NCBI GenBank assembly: GCA_958510875.1
Contig: OY294067.1
Span: 62,074,039-62,138,038, forward strand
Direction of reading: 5' to 3'
Length of the DNA stretch: 64,000 nt
Origin: Endomychus coccineus
Taxonomy: Eukaryota; Arthropoda; Insecta; Coleoptera; Endomychidae
Part shown: one piece after another, positions 58,350-64,000 of the stretch
Numbering within the stretch: the first letter of the stretch is position 1
Layout: the number at the start of each line of letters is the position of its first letter
Made by a program: the position numbers and the translations under genes
The notes under the pieces: generated by a model
Told to the model about the DNA's origin: nothing
Database searches by the model: none
Seen by the model: only the letters and a program-made list of their open reading frames with translations

Positions 58350-58903
58350 TTCAAAACATTTCAAATTTATTGGAAGTATGGAATATTAAAAATGAGAAAA
58401 CAGTACAACCGTTTATTAAATTTTACCTGTGAAATGGAATTGTCAACCAGCCGCAAACAAAGCAATAATTCTGTTTCCCGCCTTTTTCTATCATATCTGA
58501 CGTACTCCCGCACACAAGGACACTCTCAATTGTATTGAAAATGAATTTTAATTGTTCTTTACAGTCATCGATCTTAAATCATACTTGTTGCACAAGATTG
58601 TTATGTATTCGACAAACGTCAAAGCTAGTCCTTACTCCATCAAACTTAACCAAGATGTTGATTGGATGCTCAGTCCATGTAAGGGTTGGTAAATATTGAT
58701 GTTTGAACTATAGGAGATACAATAAATGGATTCACATTCTCGATCTCTTTTTTTGGGACAAATTCAATGGCCGAAACAAAAATTTGCCATCATCTTTTGT
58801 TTTCGAGTTATAAATAAAAGTTCGATTCTCAACTTTTAGGCACATGTGAATATCTTATCATTGTTACCTGACAAAAGCCAGTGGAATGAGGAATAACTCA
58901 ATA
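58350..58903. other. no recognisable feature
   Basis: Spacer before the intact transposon. Confidence 0.4.
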
Positions 58904-58905
58904 TA

Positions 58906-59319
58906 CAGGGTGTATCTAAATAACACCGAAAAAATTAAAGGGGTGATTCTGTGATGAAAATTAATGTGAGTGTTTGGTATAAATTTTTTTGAAAAAACCC
59001 TCCCCGGAAAAGTTACACCCCTTCGAAAATTAAAAAAAAATGGTTTTTCTTTTTCATTTTCCCTGTATATCAAGCTAAAGACACGAAACTTGGTAAACAT
59101 TATCTGTCAATAAGAGTACACTTTTTGAAATTTTTTCAACCCTGAAGTATGCTTAGAAGGGGTTGATTATTTCAACCCCTAAGATATTTTTTCTTACAAC
59201 TTTTTTTTAGATGAAAATTTTCTCTTTAAAAAAGTATGACTGAAAAGCCCAATTCATTGACTAACTTTTTTAACTCTACAAGTTTTTTCTAAAACTTGAG
59301 CATTTACGAGAAAAAAAAT
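58906..59319 (+). repeat. left terminal inverted repeat
   Basis: Pairs with 60709-61122. Differences are a few indels in A/T runs and isolated substitutions. Confidence 0.9.
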
Positions 59320-59496
59320 CTAATGCAATGCATTTTCAAAAAGATGAGCTAACGCGAGTGTATTTTGCGTCAAGTCTAGTGGCCTGTGCTTTGCATAAAA
59401 ACATTAATACTGACACTAGGATTGTGTAGTGTCATTTTCTGTCACCCATCTTACTGTTTCACAAGTTTTATGATTGTGTATTGTAGGAAATATTAG

Positions 59497-60582
59497 TTGA
59501 TTGAAAATATGAATGCATATTCGAATTTGGAAATGGCAGATATGCATTTTACATACGGTCGTGCTAGCGGTAATTCATTGGAAGCGCAAAGACTTTATGC
59601 TGAACAGTACCCACAGCGTAGACTACCCCATCATACTACGTTCACAACTATTCACCGACGCTTGCGGGAACGTGGTAATTTTGAAAAAAGAAGTTATGAT
59701 TCTGGTCGTACTAGAGAAGTTGGAACTGCAGCTGTAGAAGAAGCCGTACTTAATTCAATTGAAGAATTCCCAGAAACTAATACCAGGAAAATAGCTCGTG
59801 TCCTACATGTAAGCCATTCCGTTGTTTTTAGAATTTTAAAAGAACAAATGTTGTTTCCCTATCATCTTCAACGGGTGCAGGCGTTAATGATTCGAGATTT
59901 TTTACCCCGTGTGATTTTTTGTCAGTGGCTTATTAATATGATTGGCCAAGCACCACAGTTCTTAGATAATATTTTATTTACTGACGAGGCGAATTTCTCA
60001 AGAGACTGTATTAGAAATTTTCACAACAATTACCTTTGGGCTGACGAAAATCCTCATGGCTTTTTTGAAGGAAATCATCAGTATAAATTTTCATCAAACG
60101 TGTGGCTCGGAATTATTGATAATCATTTAATTGGTCCCCATTTTCTTCCGCTACGATTAAATGGTGAAGCATATTGTCATCTCCTTGAAGAATTACCTGT
60201 TCTTCTTGAAGAGGTTCCCATTCAAATTAGGCAACATTCATGGTTTATGCACGATGGTGCACCAGCTCATTTTAGTATACTTGCAAGAACTCACCTGGAT
60301 GAGGTGTATGCCAATCAATGGATAGGTCGAGGAGGACCTGTAAACTGGCCAGCCCGCTCCCCTGACCTTAATCCTTTGGATTTTTGCATATGGGGATATC
60401 TGAAATCTTTGATATACACAAACCCAGTTGAAAATATCGATGATCTGCGAAACCGCATTGTGGCAGGGTGTGAAACTATAAGAAATTCTCCAGGAATATT
60501 TCATCGTATACGCAATTCTATGAGGAAAAGGCTAGATGCTTGTATTGACGCTGAAGGCGGTCATTTTCAACATTTATTATAA
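59497..60582 (+). CDS. DD41D (Tc1/mariner superfamily) transposase
   Basis: 361 residues, intact from ATG to TAA. An N-terminal helix-turn-helix (DUF4817-like block) spans residues about 8-60: YSNLEMADMHF, then YPQRRLPHHTTF and RRLRERG. A second DNA-binding helix set lies at about 80-118 (TRKIARVLHVSHSVVFRILK). Catalytic residues are Asp163 (LFTDEANF), Asp253 (MHDGAPAHF) and Asp295 (SPDLNPLDFCIWG). The last two are separated by 41 residues, hence DD41D. The C-terminus is RIRNSMRKRLDAC, then EGGHFQHLL. A further in-frame Met lies at residue 5 (59509). The protein would bind the 414-bp TIRs and cut and paste the element into TA. No lesions seen. Whether it is expressed is unknown. Confidence 0.92.
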   Translation: MIENMNAYSNLEMADMHFTYGRASGNSLEAQRLYAEQYPQRRLPHHTTFTTIHRRLRERGNFEKRSYDSGRTREVGTAAVEEAVLNSIEEFPETNTRKIARVLHVSHSVVFRILKEQMLFPYHLQRVQALMIRDFLPRVIFCQWLINMIGQAPQFLDNILFTDEANFSRDCIRNFHNNYLWADENPHGFFEGNHQYKFSSNVWLGIIDNHLIGPHFLPLRLNGEAYCHLLEELPVLLEEVPIQIRQHSWFMHDGAPAHFSILARTHLDEVYANQWIGRGGPVNWPARSPDLNPLDFCIWGYLKSLIYTNPVENIDDLRNRIVAGCETIRNSPGIFHRIRNSMRKRLDACIDAEGGHFQHLL

Positions 60583-60708
60583 TTGTATTGTCGATATTCG
60601 ACAGGTTTTTGTTCATTGTTTGTTTTTAGTTGTAGAAGTCTCATAATCATAATCATAATTTGGTTGGCTGTTGTTTAATAAAATGCTATTTTACATGAGC
60701 TTATTTAT

Positions 60709-61122
60709 TTTTTTCTCATAAATGCTCAAGTTTTAGAAAAAACTTGTAGAGTTAAAAAAGTTAGTCAATGAATTGGGCTTTTCAGTCATACTTTTTTAAA
60801 AAAAAAATTTTCATCTTAAAAAAAAGTTGTAAGAAAAAATATCTTAGGGGTTGAAATAATCAACCCCTTCTAAGCATACTTCAGGGTTGAAAAAAGTCCA
60901 AAAAGTGTACTCTTATTGACAGATAATGTTTACCAAGTTTCGTGTCTTTAGCTTGATATACAGGGAAAATGAAAAAGAAAAACCATTTTTTTTTTTAATT
61001 TTCGAAGGGGTGTAACTTTTCCGGGGAGGGTTTTTTCAAAAAATTTTATACCAAACACTCACATTAATTTTCATCACAGAATCACCCCTTTAATTTTTTC
61101 GGTGTTATTTAGATACACCCTG
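60709..61122 (-). repeat. right terminal inverted repeat
   Basis: Reverse complement of 58906-59319. It starts about 125 bp after the transposase stop. AATAAA at about 60677 is a plausible polyadenylation signal just before it. Confidence 0.9.
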
Positions 61123-61184
61123 TATTATTCATGTATTTCTCCATTGTTACAGAACGCAAATAACTGGGATATGATGTTAAAGTA

Positions 61185-62040
61185 GTCAAATGGGTATAAA
61201 AATAGGCCAAACCCGTAAATCCTTGGGAAATGGATCGATTTTGATGGAACAATGGCATCAGAAAAAAAGTTGACTACAAATAAATTTGCGCAAATTGTTT
61301 ATATTGTTTATAAACGCTAAATAAACAATTTTATTAGCTCATTTTTGAGATTACATGAAAATTTCTAAAAAAAGCAAAATTTGACCGTTTTTGATCGGCT
61401 GAAGACTATTTTTTGTTGCAAATACTTTATTTATCAACAAAATACATGAATTCGACCAAAACTCCAACTTCAGGGTCATTTTCGGATAATTTTTATATTC
61501 TGAGTTCAACTTTATCGTCAATATCGTCGAATGTACAGCCCCAAATTTGCTAATTTGTTCTAAGCAAATTATATTTATTATTAAATATACGAATTTGACC
61601 AAAATGTCGAGTTTATAGTCGTTGTTGGATAATGTTGGCGTCCAGAGTACGATTTTATTGCTATTAAATGCATACATAAATTTTTAGATTGTTAAGAACA
61701 AATATGAATTAGACAAAAATAATGAAAATTTTGATGTTTTAGTATGACAAAGTATCAATGAATATATATAAAATTAAACATATCAATTTTTTTAAGAAAG
61801 TATGAGGGAGTTGTTATGGAAGGGAAAACAATTATTTGAAATTAATGGCATACCATTTTTTATTAAATTAAGACTTAATAGATTTCATCAATTTTGTTCT
61901 GAGTGTGCATATTATATAAAAATGAATAAAAATGTCACATTTCTTTTTTCTTTATTTGTTAATAAATATGTTGTTCATAACAATTCAAAAATGTATGTAT
62001 TTATTTAAAGACCATAATAGCAAAAAATCGATGGTGGAAG
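61185..62040. mobile_element. fold-back array, second locus
   Basis: 61185-61300 matches 40130-40240 in reverse complement. 61430-61690 carries two of the same tandem units (ACGAATTTGACCAAAATGTC, ACGATTTTATTG). A short inverted arm lies at about 61955-62030. The centre holds an AT-rich ORF (61802-62008) without motifs. More diverged and lopsided than the 38.7-kb locus. Confidence 0.65.
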
Positions 62041-62125
62041 CCGTTACTTTATGGTAATTTATCATTTTGATTATATGAAAGAATAACTACTTTGTTTTTA
62101 TACCACTTTTATTAATAATAACGTG

Positions 62126-62172
62126 AAAACGTAACTATAGTTTCAACACCGAAGTGCCATTATCAAACAATT
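62126..62172 (-). ncRNA. hammerhead-like motif with variant core UUGAUAA
   Basis: Minus strand: UUGAUAA (62160-62166), extra U, stem II GGCAC-UUCG-GUGUU (62145-62158), GAAA (62141-62144), C-UAUA-GUU. The stem III hairpin has the same AC-(4 nt)-GU layout as the 27-kb copies. Stem I has two to three pairs. It lies directly downstream of the PLE coding relic on the minus strand. Confidence 0.5.
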
Positions 62173-62299
62173 AGAAAATTATGAAGAAATCAATGAATAA
62201 ATAGAGTAGAGTAGAGTAGGGTTGAGATTAAGGGATCAACGGAAATTACAAAAACAGGTAGATCCTAGGAAAGTATAGTTTTACATAGTAAACATAGTA

Positions 62300-62930
62300 A
62301 TAATTTGTGAAACATAGTTTGTGTAAACATAGTAATAATGTGTGATTATAATTTAATATTCTAAGAATTATTTTAATAGCGGTTTGAAAGACACATGAAA
62401 AGATCACTTTGATAACTGATCATTGATGATATTTTTATTAGAGTTTTTGACACCTTTATAAATCTCTATTGATTCTAATATATTCAATTTAAAACCTCTG
62501 GTTTGGTTATGTGAAATGCTTAGGCTATCTAAATTAGGGAAATTATGATCAGTTTGTAAAAGATGATAAGCAAAGGTTGAGTCTGTTTTTTGAGTCTAAA
62601 CGAGCGAAAAAGTTCTTCGTATCTTAATTTGAAATTACAAGTTCTACATATACAAAAGTCATCACAGTCGGGGCAAATCGTCTCATAAACTCCAGATTTA
62701 CTATATTTATTGATTTTGTCTTTGGCGTTGTATATAAGATGGCAAAGTTTATTTTGAGGTTTGAAACTGATTTTAAAATTATGGCGTGATAAAATGTTAG
62801 CAATACGTTCGCTTACTGGACCAAAATATGTCAAAGAGATGAATTTAGTGGATACATCTATGTGTTTTATACGCGGATAAATTTTATAAAAAGTTAATTG
62901 TTGTTGTTTGCTAAACGTAGCCCTCGTAGC
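62300..62930 (-). pseudogene. PLE polyprotein: GIY-YIG region and C-terminal tail
   Basis: Minus frames read FISLTYFGPVSERIANILSR, then HNFKISFKPQNKL (62850-62745), GVYETICPDCDDFCICRTCN and FKLRYEEL (about 62690-62610). This corresponds to the GVYxIxCxxC...YIGxTxRxFxxRxxEH endonuclease core, with FCICRTCN in place of the YIGQTGRN motif. The tail GFKLNILESIEIYKGVKNSN (about 62490-62430) follows. The RT is absent: the copy starts at a head-to-head junction near 62931. The hammerhead-like motif at 62126-62172 lies downstream. Confidence 0.8.
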
Positions 62931-63231
62931 CATAAATTAGCAGCGTATCACTCAATGATTCGTAAAGCATTTTCGATACCACTGTCAAAAGAACACCTCA
63001 CTATTGAATTGAACACGATAAAACGAATAGCCATCAAGAATGGTTTCCCGGTAGATCAAATAATTGAATTAAAAAATAAATCGCAAACAACAACAATTAA
63101 ACTTTTAAAAAATTTACCCGCATATAAAACACATAGATTCATCTCTTTGACATATTTTGGTCCAATAAGCGAACAAATTGCTAGCATTTTATCATGCCAT
63201 AATTGTAAAATCAGTTCCTTACGCATTTTGA
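62931..63231 (+). pseudogene. PLE polyprotein fragment, head-to-head with the previous copy
   Basis: HKLAAYHSMIRKAFSIPLSK, then HLTIELNTIKRIAIKNGFPV followed by DQIIELKNKS is the RT-to-endonuclease connector. HRFISLTYFGPISEQIASIL then CHNCKIS matches the start of the minus-strand copy (about 62870-62780). Homology ends near 63230. The two fragments overlap only in the SLTYFGP block, so they come from different 5' truncations joined tail to tail. Confidence 0.75.
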
Positions 63232-63250
63232 CTGCACTATGTGCGATTAT

Positions 63251-63590
63251 CTTACATGACAAATTTCACCTCGCCAAGTTAGCTGAATTTCTCCTAGGCA
63301 TATATGGAGAATACCCTGAGGAATCTCAGAAAAATCTGTATGAAACATGAGGTTGACCTGTTATTATTGAAGGCGATTAAAAGTCATAATGCTAGGAATA
63401 TATCAATGAAAACCTAATCTAACCATCCTTTTCAAAACAATTATCGTTATGGTAAATATCAAAAAATTGGTTGGAATTGACGTAGATAACAAACAATTAG
63501 TCGACGATCTAACACTAATGAGGCTAATTCCTTATCGTATACTTCCGGTTCCAATTAATCTAATATCAAAGTGAACTCTCAGACAATAAC
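63251..63590. other. no recognisable feature
   Basis: Spacer right of the PLE fragments. Confidence 0.35.
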
Positions 63591-63770
63591 GTATTGTTCT
63601 AGTTCACGTGTTGATATATTGGATATCGCCGCCATCACATTCTATATATAAGAACCCAGCTAGTGAATTGATCCGAAGATCACTAGCTTTGTTAGAACAA
63701 AATTTTCGCTGCGGCTTAAACGTATGATTGCAATAAATATACACTACATTTCTTAATAATAATAGACAAT
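63591..63770 (+). promoter_or_regulatory. LTR-like promoter and polyadenylation pattern
   Basis: CTATATATAAGAACCC at about 63641 (TATA), CACTAGCTTTGTTAG about 40 nt later, and AATAAATATACACTAC at about 63735 are spaced as in a short LTR. No tRNA primer site, target duplication or coding region was found. It may equally be an isolated host promoter. Confidence 0.3.
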
Positions 63771-63869
63771 ATAATAAATTAAAGCTAAAAAAGCATATTC
63801 TATGTCATGATATTTTATTTGAATTGACAACATACGTGTTTTACAATTTTATGTTTTATCATCTATAGT

Positions 63870-64000
63870 GATGCAGTTGAGACGTGACGCCAAATTTGTT
63901 TCGTCCCCTCGCGTCTGGACTATGAAGTCGAGACGAGACGATACAAAATCAGTTGAGACGAAACGAGATATGTCAAGGCACCGTTTCGAGTCTTGATTTT
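63870..64000. repeat. GAGACG-rich degenerate repeat at the window end
   Basis: GAGACG, TCGAGACGAGACGA and TTGAGACGAAACGAGA recur over 120 nt and continue past the window edge. A short relative (GCGAGACGAGACGAGAT) is at 29718. Confidence 0.5.

Larger units (their letters stand above)
58906..61122 (+). mobile_element. apparently complete DD41D transposon, 2217 bp, 414-bp TIRs, TA target
   Basis: CAGGGTGTATCTAAATAACA at the left is mirrored at the right, each flanked by TA (58904-58905, 61123-61124). The inverted repeats are nearly identical over about 414 bp. They enclose one uninterrupted transposase gene and little else. This is the only element in the window that looks potentially autonomous. 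Related relics are at 1-1216, 8586-10386 and possibly 43000-43450. Confidence 0.93.

Noticed and set aside
61802..62008. 68-codon ORF in a fold-back centre
   Set aside because: AT-rich and motif-free. It extends into an inverted arm.

Overview
The window looks like transposon-rich, AT-rich intergenic DNA from an insect. A beetle is my guess, from the mix of Penelope-like, mariner, hAT, Helitron and LINE elements, but this is weak. I see no complete host gene. There are two possible host exons (about 4.66-5.04 kb and 18.76-18.92 kb) and one possible core promoter (about 30.07 kb). No tRNA, rRNA or CRISPR array was recognised. Almost every long ORF is a transposable-element gene or a relic of one.

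Layout. 0-11 kb: a relic of a TA-inserting transposon with a DD41D-like transposase, a mariner scrap, two Penelope-like (PLE) pieces carrying hammerhead motifs, two LINE 3' ends, and an 1801-bp deletion derivative of the DD41D-like group. 11.6-16.3 kb: a 2771-bp hAT with a perfect 8-bp target duplication, inserted inside a hammerhead of a PLE tail, followed by a second PLE tail and a PLE GIY-YIG fragment. 18-28 kb: a 45/90-bp minisatellite, a mariner, LINE pieces, a transposase relic split by a MITE, and a LINE split by a nearly perfect PLE palindrome carrying two hammerheads. 30-37 kb: a fold-back element, an R1/I-like LINE, and a decayed PLE with RT and GIY-YIG motifs followed by its hammerhead. 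38.7-42 kb: a fold-back array and a second hAT with a perfect target duplication. 43-50 kb: more relics, a second copy of the 30-kb fold-back element, and an intact solo hammerhead. 50.7-55.4 kb: two mariner fragments, a DDE_4-type relic, and a terminally complete Helitron carrying only the helicase. 57-61 kb: a LINE 3' half and the one apparently intact transposon, with 414-bp inverted repeats and a 361-residue transposase. 61-64 kb: another fold-back locus, two head-to-head PLE fragments, an LTR-like promoter stretch and a GAGACG-rich end.

The most interesting signal is a set of about 42-nt hammerhead ribozymes on both strands, in at least four sequence families. Where PLE coding sequence survives, a hammerhead or hammerhead-like fold lies just downstream on the same strand (4 of 4 loci). 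Stem I and stem II sequences differ between families but pair within each family, which is covariation readable from this window alone. Three loci share a variant core in which positions 3 and 8 have changed together.
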